In this document: piece by piece, positions 55,360 through 63,977 of the stretch
How positions within the stretch are numbered: position 1 is the stretch's first letter
Layout: every line of letters starts with the position of its first letter
DNA from: Paenimyroides aestuarii
GTDB taxonomy: Bacteria; Bacteroidota; Bacteroidia; Flavobacteriales; Flavobacteriaceae
Assembly: GCF_024628805.1 (NCBI RefSeq)
Contig: NZ_CP102382.1
Location: forward strand, 1,674,001 to 1,738,000
Direction of reading: 5' to 3'
DNA length: 64,000 nt
Translations under genes and position numbers: made by a program
The notes under the pieces: model-generated
What the model was told of the DNA's origin: nothing
Database searches by the model: none
What the model saw: the letters and a program-made list of their open reading frames with translations, nothing else

Positions 55360-56592
55360 ATGAAAGAAGGATATAGCTGTTCTTTTTGCGGAAGACCAAA
55401 AGCCGAGACCACTATTTTAATTGCAGGTATAGATGCACATATATGCGAAAACTGCGTGGAACAGGCTCACGGAATTGTTCTTGAAGAATTAAAAGCGCAA
55501 AACGGATCAGGACTGTCTGATGAGGTTTTATTGAGAAAACCACAGGAAATCAGAGCATTTTTAGATCAATATGTAATAGGTCAGGAACAAACCAAGAAAG
55601 TATTGGCCGTAGCCGTTTATAACCACTACAAGCGTTTGTTGCAACAAGATTCCAAAAACGATGTTGAAATTGAAAAAAGTAACATCATCGTGGTGGGGCA
55701 AACCGGAACAGGAAAAACTTTGGTTGCCAAAACCATTGCCCGCATGTTAAACGTGCCTTTGGCTATTGTTGATGCAACCGTTTTAACAGAAGCAGGTTAT
55801 GTGGGCGAAGATGTGGAAGGAATTCTCACAAAATTATTACAAGCAGCCGATTATGATGTGGAGAAAGCTCAAAGAGGCATCATTTTTATCGATGAAATTG
55901 ATAAAATTGCCCGCAAAAGCGACAATCCATCAATTACCCGCGATGTGAGTGGAGAAGGAGTGCAGCAAGCGTTGTTAAAACTTTTAGAAGGTTCTGTGGT
56001 GAATGTTCCACCAAAAGGCGGAAGAAAACACCCCGACCAGAAGTTTATCGAAGTAAACACCCAAAATATTTTATTCATTGCAGGTGGTGCTTTTGACGGT
56101 ATTGAACGAATCATCACCAAACGCTTGAACTTTCATGCCGTAGGTTTTGGTTCATCAAAGGATAACGAAAAAGCCGATAAAAACAATTTATTGCAATACA
56201 TTATTCCAAAAGATTTAAAAGATTTTGGATTAATCCCTGAAATTATAGGTCGTTTACCCGTTTTAACACACATGGATCCGCTGGATCGCGACACGTTGCG
56301 TTCTATTTTAACAGAACCTAAAAATGCTTTGGTAAAACAATACCAAAAACTTTTTGAAATGGACGGCGTATCGCTGACATTTACCGAAGATGCTCTTTGG
56401 TACATTGTGGACAAAGCATTGGAATACAAATTAGGAGCACGTGGATTGCGATCGCTATGCGAAGCCGTTTTAACCGACCCTATGTATGATTTACCAGGCT
56501 CTGACCAAACAAGTTTTGAGATTGACCAAGACTTTGTTAAGCATGCTTTAGACAAAAACTTAATGAAGCGATTGGCTTTAACAGTTTCATAA
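55360..56592 (+). CDS. clpX: ATP-dependent Clp protease ATP-binding subunit ClpX
   Basis: AAA+ unfoldase, 410 residues. The N-terminal zinc finger has [20 protein letters not shown] then HICENCVEQ. Walker A is [15 protein letters not shown], the pore loop [11 protein letters not shown], Walker [16 protein letters not shown], and sensor 2 [13 protein letters not shown]. It starts 6 bases after the clpP stop, so the two are co-transcribed. It is the last gene of the core-type region. Confidence 0.97.
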   Translation: MKEGYSCSFCGRPKAETTILIAGIDAHICENCVEQAHGIVLEELKAQNGSGLSDEVLLRKPQEIRAFLDQYVIGQEQTKKVLAVAVYNHYKRLLQQDSKNDVEIEKSNIIVVGQTGTGKTLVAKTIARMLNVPLAIVDATVLTEAGYVGEDVEGILTKLLQAADYDVEKAQRGIIFIDEIDKIARKSDNPSITRDVSGEGVQQALLKLLEGSVVNVPPKGGRKHPDQKFIEVNTQNILFIAGGAFDGIERIITKRLNFHAVGFGSSKDNEKADKNNLLQYIIPKDLKDFGLIPEIIGRLPVLTHMDPLDRDTLRSILTEPKNALVKQYQKLFEMDGVSLTFTEDALWYIVDKALEYKLGARGLRSLCEAVLTDPMYDLPGSDQTSFEIDQDFVKHALDKNLMKRLALTVS

Positions 56593-56597
56593 AAAAC

Positions 56598-56630
56598 AAA
56601 CCCTTTCAGTTTTTTGAAAGGGTTTTGCTT
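56598..56630 (+). terminator. Intrinsic terminator of clpPX
   Basis: AAACCCTTTCA (56598-56608) pairs with TGAAAGGGTTT (56615-56625) over a 6-base loop, then TTGCTTTT. Confidence 0.88.
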
Positions 56631-56718
56631 TTGAGTATAAGGAGTTTTTTTATTGGTTTTGTTGAAGATCAGAAATTGGGCGTTGTGCAGTGGTTGCCTG
56701 TGTTGGTGGCTGTGCTTT

Positions 56719-57201
56719 TTATATGCAGTCCATTTTGAATATTCGTGAATAGTCGCCAAATTCTGTGTCTTTTAGTTTTTCTTCAATAACTTTTTTGGCG
56801 ATATCAAAATCAACTACAACACAACCAACTTCCATTGTTCCACTACCAATACAACCACCGTTTGTGTGTCCAAGTCCTGTCCAACCTAAAACCTCGTCCA
56901 TTTTTTCTTCAAGGCGGTGTCGTTTGTCTAAGTCTTGGTCTGTTCCAAATCCGTTAATTTCATATTCAATTTCTAAAAATGAAACTTCGTCTTCGCTAAA
57001 CTCTGTAAATCCCTCATTTATTTTCTCGAGGATTTCCTTTTGTACTTTCTTGCGAAAATTTGAAAATAATCCGCTTTTAACTTCCTTGTCTTGTCCACGT
57101 TGCCCGACAATTCCCCAATGAACTATTGCCGTTTTTTCGTCTTTGTCCCAAGTCTCCCAATAATGAAGTTCGTTGTCAATTTGTTTATAGAGTTTTAGCA
57201 T
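56719..57201 (-). CDS. WGR-like domain protein
   Basis: A 160-residue protein. Residues 1-50 (MLKLYKQIDNELHYWETWDK, then AIVHWGIVGQRGQ) look like a WGR domain, where HWGIVGQRG corresponds to the WGRxG motif. The rest (VLGWTGLGHTNGGCIGSGTM, then VVVDFDIAKKVIEEKL) is an unassigned alpha/beta domain with glycine-rich segments. No enzyme motif is evident. It is the first unit of the minus-strand accessory region, flanked on its 5' side by an imperfect-palindrome element at 57317-57405. Confidence 0.6.
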   Translation of the reverse strand: MLKLYKQIDNELHYWETWDKDEKTAIVHWGIVGQRGQDKEVKSGLFSNFRKKVQKEILEKINEGFTEFSEDEVSFLEIEYEINGFGTDQDLDKRHRLEEKMDEVLGWTGLGHTNGGCIGSGTMEVGCVVVDFDIAKKVIEEKLKDTEFGDYSRIFKMDCI

Positions 57202-57667
57202 ACCATTAGATGTTTCTGTAGTCGTTTTTTTGCCTGTCGAACAAACGAAAAAAAGTCAAGATTATAATTGTCAATATGTAAATTCTCAATTACACGCATG
57301 TTGTCTTTAAGCTACCGTATAACGGAGCAGCGACTTTGCGAAGTTCTTTTTCCGAGCTTGCGTAGTGATAAGGATTTTACAAAACCCTTATACTTGTTGC
57401 TATACTCAAAAATAGAAAAAAAATAGTATCTTGCTGTACGCAAGGGCGAAAAAAAATTCAAACAGTAACTTTTTAGGAACTAACTCTATATGGATTTGCT
57501 CCATCTAAGACCGGATCTCTCAGCACAAATCCACAGACCCGTTTTAATGTATAATTTATCATAAAACTTGGAGAAATATTTACGCTTGATATTCAAAAAC
57601 CATTGTTTTAGTCAAAGTTTTATCTTGAATTAGGGCTATATTTTTACAAAATCTTTTGGTTATAAAC
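57202..57667. other. 466-bp intergenic region without a gene
   Basis: 57202-57316 is AT-rich with no visible signal. 57317-57405 is a palindromic element, listed separately. 57406-57667 contains no convincing reading frame, terminator or promoter consensus that I can see. CGGATCTCTCAGCACAAATC and similar moderately GC-rich words may be remnants of a former cassette. Confidence 0.5.
57317..57405. repeat. attC-like imperfect palindrome, element C
   Basis: About 89 bases from GTATAAC (57317-57323) to GTTGCTATAC (57396-57405), whose ends are imperfect complements. Inside are GGAGCAGCGACTTTGCGAAG and AAGGATTTTACAAAACCCTT (a hairpin). The left end AACGGAGCAGCGACTT closely matches AACGGGGCGGCGGCTT at the window end (63985-64000). 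The end boxes recall the RYYYAAC/GTTRRRY boxes of integron attC sites but are not canonical. Confidence 0.5.
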
Positions 57668-58912
57668 TTAAAATATCTGTTTTAAGCCAATTGTTTGTTC
57701 TATTTCGTCAATCGTTTTTTCAAGTCCGTTTTCGTTTTTAATTAATGTTTGTATCTGTTTTGCATTGTCATAAAGTTGTTTGTTTGTCAAAAGTTCGTTT
57801 ATGCTTTGCAAAAAAATTTTTTCAGTCATTTTACTAATAGGTGTAGGTTTAACTGCAAGTCCTTTTTTGTAAGCGTGATTTCCCCAAAACTTTTGGTCGC
57901 CAATAGGGTAAAGTATTGGGCAAATTAGGAATGGTTTTCCTGCTCTCAAACATTCTGCTGTTGTTCCTATGCCACCGTGATGAATAATTGCTTTTGTCAA
58001 TGGGAATAGTTTTTCGTAAGGTGCTGACGAAATAACTTTAATGCTTGGATTGTTTTCAAGTCTTTCAGTTTGGTCAAGCCCCCAGCCTTTTACCACAATT
58101 ATTCTTGTGTCAAATTGTTTTGTTAGCTTAACAATGGCTGTCTGTATGTCAAATTTGCACTTAAACGGCATACTCCCAAATGTCAATACCAATGGTGGTT
58201 CTCCTGCATTGATAAAGTCTGTCAGGTCTGTTGTAAGTTCGGTTGATGATGTTCCAAACCAAAATCCTGTGAATTTTGAACGAGGTGGAAAGTCTTGCGG
58301 AACTGATAAAAAATGAGAGCTTATTCCGTAAATATTCTTCACTGTCGGAACTGAAAACTTTTTAGGTAAATCAAACTTTGCTCTAAATTGTCCGATGGGC
58401 TTTGATAAAAGTTTAATACTCAGGTTGGAAAATTTATATGTCAGTTTGTTCAGAAAATTTGGTATTGGCAAGCCACTAAATGCAGGATTTGCAAATGCGC
58501 TTGTCGGCTCAACGATAGGTAAAACGTTCGCTTTAATCATTTTGTGCGGAAATTGGTCAGCAAAACTTTCTGCCAATGTCTTTACGTGATAAAGAATGAT
58601 ATCGCTTTCTTTTGCCAATTTGTAAAACTCTGTCAACGATTTTATAATTAAAGGGTAAACCCAAGTGTTTAGATTTCTCTTAACTGCAAAGGGGTTTCCT
58701 TTCATCATCTTTTTCCCTTCGTCCGAATTCAAGAGTTCTTGAAAGTCTGCTTCTACTGGTGCAAAGTCAATGCCTTATGATTTTACAAGTTGCTCAAAGT
58801 TTTTGGCAGTAGATAAAGTTACTTGGTGTCCACGTTGTTTGAGTGCTTGTCCCAAGACCGCATAAGGTTGAACGTCTCCACGAGTTCCAAGTGTCAATAT
58901 TGCTATCTTCAT
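57668..58912 (-). pseudogene. UGT/MGT-type glycosyltransferase with one nonsense codon
   Basis: Read from ATG 58912 the gene begins MKIAILTLGTRGDVQPYAVL, the canonical GT1 N-terminus, and continues to an in-frame TAA at 58777-58775 (codon 46). It then continues in the same frame (GIDFAPVEADFQELLNSDEG) to the normal stop at 57668, for about 414 codons in all. The donor-binding signature is intact: IHHGGIGTTAECLRAGKPFL. Family members glycosylate sterols, macrolides or other small molecules. A truncated product from MNSDEGKKMMKG (58732) would lack the N-terminal fold. A single substitution or sequencing error would explain the break. Confidence 0.85.
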
Positions 58913-58940
58913 TCTGTTACGGTCGTCTTTTTAAAATCAC

Positions 58941-58993
58941 AGCTAACGGGAAAAGTATTTGCGACTAAATGCTTGGTTTTTTTTATTAGCGAA
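58941..58993. repeat. attC-like element D, left part
   Basis: AGCTAACGGGAAAAGTATTT (58941 onward), then GCGACTAAATGCTT and ATTAGCGAA (58985-58993). The start AACGGG resembles elements C and E. ATTAGCGAA has an exact complement TTCGCTAAT at 59663-59671, beyond the IS110-type relic. This suggests that the element was split by that insertion. Confidence 0.4.
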
Positions 58994-59148
58994 TCAACCT
59001 CGCCTGACGCAAAGCATCTATGTAAAAGCAGTAGCTTTGAGTATCCTTAAAATTATAGTCCTTTTATTAAGCCTGTAGTACAGAAACTGCTCTACCGAAA
59101 TTTTATTTACTATGAATACTTAAATTACTGCTACATCAAAGATATTCA

Positions 59149-59634
59149 TTGGATTATACATTCACAAAAAAAGTTGAATTGTTTCCATTCAAACCGATTT
59201 ATTTTTTCACAAAACGTATTCGATGCCTTCTGAATCTGGAGGTTTGTATCAATACGTTGAGCGAACCTTTTCCAATCATGGTGCATTTGGCTTATGAAAC
59301 AGGTTGTAGTGGATTTTCCGTGGCGAGTTATTTTTTAAATTTAGGCTGGCTTGTTTTGGTTGTTAATCCAGCGGATGTGAAGAAAGGCGATAAAGAACGT
59401 TATCAAAAGACAGATGTCTTAGATTCTAAAAATCTATCGAACGAACTGAAACAAGGATTACTCAAAGGAATTTACATGCCTTCTGAAGAGCAGGAACAGT
59501 TTACTACTTTGGCACGTAAACATCGAAAATGTTATTGTTGCAAAGTTGGTAATTTGGTTACGTTACACTTTTTTGTGCAAAGAGGTCCGCCAAAAGTCTA
59601 TCTTATCGAAAACACACTTGCACCTGTGAATTAG
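59149..59634 (+). pseudogene. IS110-family transposase fragment
   Basis: Residues about 40-125 of this frame match the N-terminal DEDD-domain region of IS110-type transposases: VHLAYETGCSGFSVASYFLN, WLVLVVNPADVKKGDKERYQ, KTDVLDSKNLSNELKQGLLK, GIYMPSEEQEQFTTLARKH. The remaining 35 residues do not continue the family, and the C-terminal half of a transposase is missing. The start is not a typical N-terminus either. It is a deletion relic. Confidence 0.75.
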
Positions 59635-59914
59635 GTTTACGGGTAAGGGAACTTGTGGCTAGTTCGCTAATAAAGCATGCAAAATAAGCTAAAACGTACA
59701 GGTTTCATCACAAAAAAAGCAGTAATCCTAAAATTACTGCTGGTATATCTTAAAACCACCCTTCGAAAACTCCATAATACGTATTAAGCTACTCCGGTTC
59801 CGTTCAACGGGCTTTACTTCACTTATTTATTAATTGTTTTGGTGTTCTGTGATTTTCAATTCATCTTGTGTCCCTCTGGGCAAGACGAAAGTTTAGTTAT
59901 TAAGCGTTCGTTTT
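59635..59914. other. 280-bp gene-free stretch with a hairpin
   Basis: Contains TTCGCTAAT (59663-59671), possible right half of element D, and a perfect hairpin AGCAGTAAT (59718-59726), CCTAAA, ATTACTGCT (59733-59741). The remainder (TACTCCGGTTCCGTTCAACG and beyond) shows no feature I can name. It is probably residue of the IS110-type element and its surroundings. Confidence 0.45.
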
Positions 59915-60238
59915 TTATTCAGGTTTATCAGTTTTTAACCATTCATTATCATTTGCTTTCGTGGTATAATTCCATAAAAGTGTCCAATCTTTATTCAATT
60001 CTTTAGTTATCAAAATCACATTCCCATTTTTTGTTTTGTACTCATTTCTATAAAATTCAAGTACTTGAATTGTATTTTTAAATTCGACAGAGTCTAATTC
60101 AGATTCTCCAAAATATTTGCGCTCGTTATTTCCACTTAAATAATGAGGTCTATATTCCACAAATTTGTCTTCAGTACAAGAGTTTAATCCAACGACGATT
60201 AAGAATAAAACGCTTAATTTTTTTATTGTTTTGTACAT
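59915..60238 (-). CDS. Small hypothetical lipoprotein
   Basis: A 107-residue lipoprotein: MYKTIKKLSVLFLIVVGLNS with Cys next (lipobox LNSC). The mature part is about 85 residues with alternating charge (FKNTIQVLEFYRNEYKTKNG, then NVILITKELNKDWTLLWNYT). It matches no family I recognise. It stands alone, with element A (60341-60478) upstream. Confidence 0.65.
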   Translation of the reverse strand: MYKTIKKLSVLFLIVVGLNSCTEDKFVEYRPHYLSGNNERKYFGESELDSVEFKNTIQVLEFYRNEYKTKNGNVILITKELNKDWTLLWNYTTKANDNEWLKTDKPE

Positions 60239-60340
60239 TTATGCTTTCGTTTTTAGTTTTTTTTTCAGTTTGATCAAATTGCCATCTCCTGCTAATATTT
60301 CTATTTGGGTTTGTCTATTCTCCAAAGTTTTTCTTAAATG

Positions 60341-60478
60341 ACACACAATGTTCCGGGTATTGCCGAAGTTGGAGATTTTTAGCACAAAAGTCCAATAGAA
60401 TTACTGCCGTTGAACCTTGCACAAATGTTTCATAGAAGCACTTCATCCGCCATATTGCCAAACCGATGTTAGTGGCAG
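60341..60478. repeat. attC-like imperfect palindrome, element A
   Basis: Ends ACACACAATGTTCCGG (from 60341) and CCGATGTTAGTGGCAG (to 60478) are imperfect complements. It shares CAATAGAA (60393-60400) and AAGCACTTCA (60436-60445) with element B, 43 bases apart here and 44 bases apart in B, plus looser similarity throughout. Length is about 138 bases. It lies between the lipoprotein gene and the ParD/ParE pair. Confidence 0.6.
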
Positions 60479-60483
60479 TTTTT

Positions 60484-60783
60484 TTATTCGTCAAGTCTGT
60501 TTTTCAAGTCCATTCTTTCGTGTAAAATTCTTACAACTTCAATTCTATCTTCTGAAATTGACTTGTAGAAAATGACATGCTTTTCAGCTTTTAGTCCGAG
60601 TAAGTCTTTGCTTATTCCGTCATATTCTTTTCCTGCTTCAGGATTTTCGCCAATTCCGTTGCAAATTAACTTTATTGTTGCATAATATTTATCCGCTTGC
60701 TTTTCAGACCATTTTTCAAAAGTATAGTCCCAAATGTCATTCAAGTCATTAATGGCTTTTTGTCTCAATATAACTTTAGCCAT
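60484..60783 (-). CDS. parE: ParE/RelE-superfamily toxin
   Basis: A 99-residue toxin of a type II system. MAKVILRQKAINDLNDIWDY, TFEKWSEKQADKYYATIKLI and GLKAEKHVIFYKSISEDRIE then VVRILHERMDLKNRL are the expected ParE segments. It overlaps the antitoxin gene by 8 bases. ParE proteins usually target DNA gyrase. Confidence 0.88.
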   Translation of the reverse strand: MAKVILRQKAINDLNDIWDYTFEKWSEKQADKYYATIKLICNGIGENPEAGKEYDGISKDLLGLKAEKHVIFYKSISEDRIEVVRILHERMDLKNRLDE

Positions 60784-61024
60784 TCTTTTTCTTTTCAGCT
60801 TTTAGTTTTCTAAGATTTTCATCAAAGTCAAAGTCTTCTACCAGCGGACTATTTAATCCTTCTTGAATTGCATTTCGTAACGCAATTACTTTACTCTCTT
60901 CGTTTTCTAAAAGTCGAAGTCCTGCACGTATTACCTCGCTCACATTTTTGTATCGTCCTGCAGAAACTTGATTCTGAACGAATTGGTCAAAGTAATTTCC
61001 TAATGATATTGATGTGTTTTTCAT
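60776..61024 (-). CDS. parD: ParD-family antitoxin
   Basis: An 82-residue ribbon-helix-helix antitoxin. MKNTSISLGNYFDQFVQNQV (DNA-binding strand and helix), AGRYKNVSEVIRAGLRLLEN, and a C-terminal toxin-wrapping tail (DFDFDENLRKLKAEKKKNG). It is expected to repress its own promoter; the short 5' region contains an AT-rich inverted AATATACCAAATTTTGGTAAATATT (61034-61060 area) that could be the operator. Confidence 0.88.
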   Translation of the reverse strand: MKNTSISLGNYFDQFVQNQVSAGRYKNVSEVIRAGLRLLENEESKVIALRNAIQEGLNSPLVEDFDFDENLRKLKAEKKKNG

Positions 61025-61033
61025 ATCGTAATA

Positions 61034-61062
61034 AATTTATTCAAATATACCAAATTTTGGTA
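61034..61062. promoter_or_regulatory. Palindromic candidate operator before parD
   Basis: The stretch ATATACCAAA TTTTGGTAAATAT upstream of parD contains ACCAAA and TTTGGT as complementary halves about 10-24 bases from the ATG. Ribbon-helix-helix antitoxins bind such palindromes; binding here is inferred. Confidence 0.5.
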
Positions 61063-61097
61063 AATATTCAAATTTTTCAGATTTGACTCGGAAATTA

Positions 61098-61231
61098 CGC
61101 ACAAAGGTTCTGGCTATGACAAGTGCTGGATTTTTTGCAACCAAGCTCAATAGAAATACCTTAAGCCAAATATATGCAAAAATTTCTAAATAAGCACTTC
61201 AGCCCCGCTTTTGCAAAACCCTTGTTGTGCG
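61098..61231. repeat. attC-like imperfect palindrome, element B
   Basis: Begins CGCACAAAGGTTCTGG (61098) and ends CCCTTGTTGTGCG (to 61231); the termini are complementary except for one base. It shares CAATAGAA (61148-61155) and AAGCACTTCA (61192-61201) with element A at nearly the same spacing. It lies between the parD start and the stop codon of the LytTR regulator gene. Confidence 0.6.
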
Positions 61232-61238
61232 ATCGCTC

Positions 61239-62006
61239 TTATTTTTCCATCCATTCCCTAAATAATGCCGTTTGGCTTTGGCTTGTTTTTACATAATTGT
61301 TATATCCTTTTAGTTTTATTGAAAGAGAATTTTTATTGTATCGTTCTATTTTTTCAATATATTTTTTTTGGATAAGTTCACCACGATTTATTCTAAAAAA
61401 ATCGGCTGGATTGAGCTGTTTTTCTATTGCTGTCAAAATCGTTTCGGAAAGTAAATGCTTATTACCCTTTTCATCATATGCAAAAATCACCCCTTCATTC
61501 GCTTCAAAGAGAAGAACATCTTTTGTTTCTAAGAAATAAATACTTTTATTTTTGTGAATGGTAAAGCGCTCTTTATATTCATTTTTCTGAAAATTTTGTG
61601 TGATAAGTTTTGTAAGTGCCTGAATTTGATGATTTGCATCTGAAGACGTGTTTTTGTACCACAGAAATTTATTCCAAGCTTTTTGAAAACGTTCTTTAGA
61701 AAAGGGCTTTAGCAGATAATCAATGCCGTTTTCTTCAAAAGCATCCATCCAGTATTGGTCATAAGCCGTCGTAAAAATAATAGGACAGTTAACGGAAATC
61801 TGACTATAAACTTCAAAAGCATTACCGTCCAGCAATTCAATGTCTGAAAAAATAAGGTCGGGTTGATGCTGTTTCAAAAATTCAACAGCGGATTGTACCG
61901 TGTCTAATTTCGCTATGATTTCAGTTTGTGAATCCAATTCTTCAATAAAACGTTTCAGTTTTTTCCTTGCCGGGATTTCGTCTTCTATGATAAGTATTTT
62001 TGTCAT
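61239..62006 (-). CDS. LytTR-type response regulator
   Basis: A 255-residue regulator. The receiver domain (MTKILIIEDEIPARKKLKRF) has the phospho-acceptor aspartate in PDLIFSDIELLDGNAFEVY and the lysine in YLLKPFSKERFQKAW. The C-terminal LytTR DNA-binding domain starts near ERFTIHKNKSIYFLETKDVL and contains FFRINRGELIQKKYIEKIER. It overlaps the kinase gene by 4 bases, so the pair is translationally coupled. Confidence 0.93.
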   Translation of the reverse strand: MTKILIIEDEIPARKKLKRFIEELDSQTEIIAKLDTVQSAVEFLKQHQPDLIFSDIELLDGNAFEVYSQISVNCPIIFTTAYDQYWMDAFEENGIDYLLKPFSKERFQKAWNKFLWYKNTSSDANHQIQALTKLITQNFQKNEYKERFTIHKNKSIYFLETKDVLLFEANEGVIFAYDEKGNKHLLSETILTAIEKQLNPADFFRINRGELIQKKYIEKIERYNKNSLSIKLKGYNNYVKTSQSQTALFREWMEK

Positions 62007-63034
62007 ACGTTTTGATTATGGATGATGGGAACTTCAACCGAAAAATAATTTTCCATTTGATGAATTTGTATTGGTTTTTCAGAAAGTAAACTGTACTGTT
62101 CTTTCAGGTTCTTTAATGCTCTTCCTGATACAGTTTTACTGTTTCGCTTCAGATTTGCATTGTTAGAAACAGCGATGTTTTCATCAATTTTTATTTGGAT
62201 ACAAACCGGATTTTCTTCTGTTCCCAGATTATGTTTTACGGCATTCTCAACGAGCAATTGTAAGGTCATCGGTATGATAAAACCTTTTATGCTTTTGTAC
62301 TCGATTTGCAGTCGATAAGCATTATTGTATTTATGCTGAATGAGCTTAAAATATTGCTGGGCAAAATCAATTTCGTCTTCAATGCGGACTAATTCTTTAT
62401 CTGTTGACTGCAAAACATAACGATAAATTTCAGCAAATTCATTGAGGAAATCAGATGCTTTTTCTTTATCTTCTTCGATCAGCTGATCCAATACATTCAG
62501 GTTGTTGAACAGAAAATGCGGATTGAGTTGTGTTTTCAATTGATTGATTTTACTTTCTGTCATCGCCTTGTTGTACATTGCTATTTTTTTTTGCTGTTTT
62601 TTATTGATTAGAAAGTAATAATAAGCAAGAAAAAAACCGCCATAAATCAGACCATCCAAAAAATTTGAAAATAGCGATAGGATAAATGTTTGTTGATTAA
62701 AATTTCGCTCTATATTATCAAAAAGAACAGCAATTAACAGTCCCAAAGTGTTTGTGGCGAGTAGGTAAACAAAAAGTGAAGCTCCAAATATTTTGAGTAG
62801 CACTTGGAAGCTGAACGTTTCAGATTTGTTCCATTTTTTGATAAAAAAAAGTAGAATTAAAAACAAAACTCCAGAACCTATTAATGAAGCTAAGGCCGCA
62901 TCGGGTGTAAATGCATACGCATTGATTTGTTTCCTTACAATGACGCGTATGTAGATGGACTGTACATAGGCAAATAGCAAAATGAACAGTAGAAAAAAAC
63001 GGTTTTGATATATTTTTTGAGTGAAATTTTTCAT
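62003..63034 (-). CDS. LytS-like membrane histidine kinase
   Basis: A 343-residue sensor kinase with about four N-terminal membrane helices (FFLLFILLFAYVQSIYIRVI, LASLIGSGVLFLILLFFI and others). The His_kinase domain has the phospho-accepting histidine in LKTQLNPHFLFNNLNVLDQL, and a short ATPase domain (QLLVENAVKHNLGTEENPVC). No periplasmic sensor domain is evident, so the membrane part itself may sense. It is the partner of the overlapping LytTR regulator. Confidence 0.92.
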   Translation of the reverse strand: MKNFTQKIYQNRFFLLFILLFAYVQSIYIRVIVRKQINAYAFTPDAALASLIGSGVLFLILLFFIKKWNKSETFSFQVLLKIFGASLFVYLLATNTLGLLIAVLFDNIERNFNQQTFILSLFSNFLDGLIYGGFFLAYYYFLINKKQQKKIAMYNKAMTESKINQLKTQLNPHFLFNNLNVLDQLIEEDKEKASDFLNEFAEIYRYVLQSTDKELVRIEDEIDFAQQYFKLIQHKYNNAYRLQIEYKSIKGFIIPMTLQLLVENAVKHNLGTEENPVCIQIKIDENIAVSNNANLKRNSKTVSGRALKNLKEQYSLLSEKPIQIHQMENYFSVEVPIIHNQNV

Positions 63035-63102
63035 CTAATTTTGATGTTGCAATTTACAAAAAAATAGCCCTATAGTATGATAGAGCTATTTTAGTCTTAA
63101 TT

Positions 63103-63849
63103 TTAATTTGCCTTTTCAGGGAAAGAAGCAATTGTGTCTCCTTTATCATCAAAGAAATCGAGCTTTGCATTGTTTTCTTTGTCCACATAAAACATTGCTC
63201 TTGGCATTCCTTTATCATCAAAGAGAAACAGACCGTTGTTTTGGCTTCTTGATTTTCCGAGCATCACACGTGGTACTCCACCTATCAAACCCTGTTGCTC
63301 ATATTGTTTGTATTTTTCCTGCATTGCTTTAGGATCCTTTTTACCAAGTTCCTCCAGTTCTTTCATAATTTCTGCAGTTTTTAATTGCGATTCTTTACTT
63401 GGTCGGTCGTTAAAAGCTAACGTACTGCTCACAAATCTATTATCGCCTTGCCCTGCATCCTGTGTAAGTAGTTGCATCACTTGGTCTCCATCATATTGGT
63501 CGTATGTTAATGAAAGTCCAGAAGAATGTCCATTTTCAGTTTTCTGCCCATCATAGATAAATCCACCACATTCAATACCATCTTCATTAAAAAATAACAT
63601 TCCTGAACGTTTTTTTCTTCCCTCATTGGTCGGTCTGTCATTTATTATGTCAGTTCCGTTAGGGAAGCGTTCTACATTTGTAATGATCATTTTTACCGTT
63701 CCGTCTTTTTCTACGATGTTGATTCTCTCGACATCTATTTCACTAAATTTTTGGTTGCCTGTTTTTTTAAATGCAGTCGATGTAATAAATGTAATTCCTA
63801 CAACAGTAGCAATTGCAAAAGTTCTTAAAAACACTAGTTCTTTGTTCAT
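63103..63849 (-). CDS. Hypothetical secreted or membrane-anchored protein
   Basis: About 248 residues. ATG at 63849 gives MNKELVFLRTFAIATVVGIT then FITSTAFKK, a signal anchor. The mature region contains repeated beta-type phrases each pairing RPxxE and a glycine: NDRPTNEGRKKRSGMLFFNE, AFNDRPSKESQLKTAEIMKE, SQNNGLFLFDDKGMPRAMFY and KLDFFDDKGDTIASFPEKAN. No enzyme motif is seen. It is transcribed in the same direction as the LytTR pair, 68 bases upstream of the kinase, so it could be sensed by or controlled with it. Confidence 0.65.
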   Translation of the reverse strand: MNKELVFLRTFAIATVVGITFITSTAFKKTGNQKFSEIDVERINIVEKDGTVKMIITNVERFPNGTDIINDRPTNEGRKKRSGMLFFNEDGIECGGFIYDGQKTENGHSSGLSLTYDQYDGDQVMQLLTQDAGQGDNRFVSSTLAFNDRPSKESQLKTAEIMKELEELGKKDPKAMQEKYKQYEQQGLIGGVPRVMLGKSRSQNNGLFLFDDKGMPRAMFYVDKENNAKLDFFDDKGDTIASFPEKAN

Positions 63850-63977
63850 CTTTTTAAATTTTAAAGTTTGATGAAGCAAAAGTATTTTGTAGTTATTTCT
63901 TTCTCAAGAACAAAACAATGAATACAGGAAAAAATCGGTTGAGATAAGGAAGATTAAACGTGAGTCAGTTTTAGAGT

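Noticed and set aside
56682..56688. GTTGTGC as the end box of another palindromic element next to clpX
   Set aside because: No complementary partner or shared internal blocks could be found nearby.
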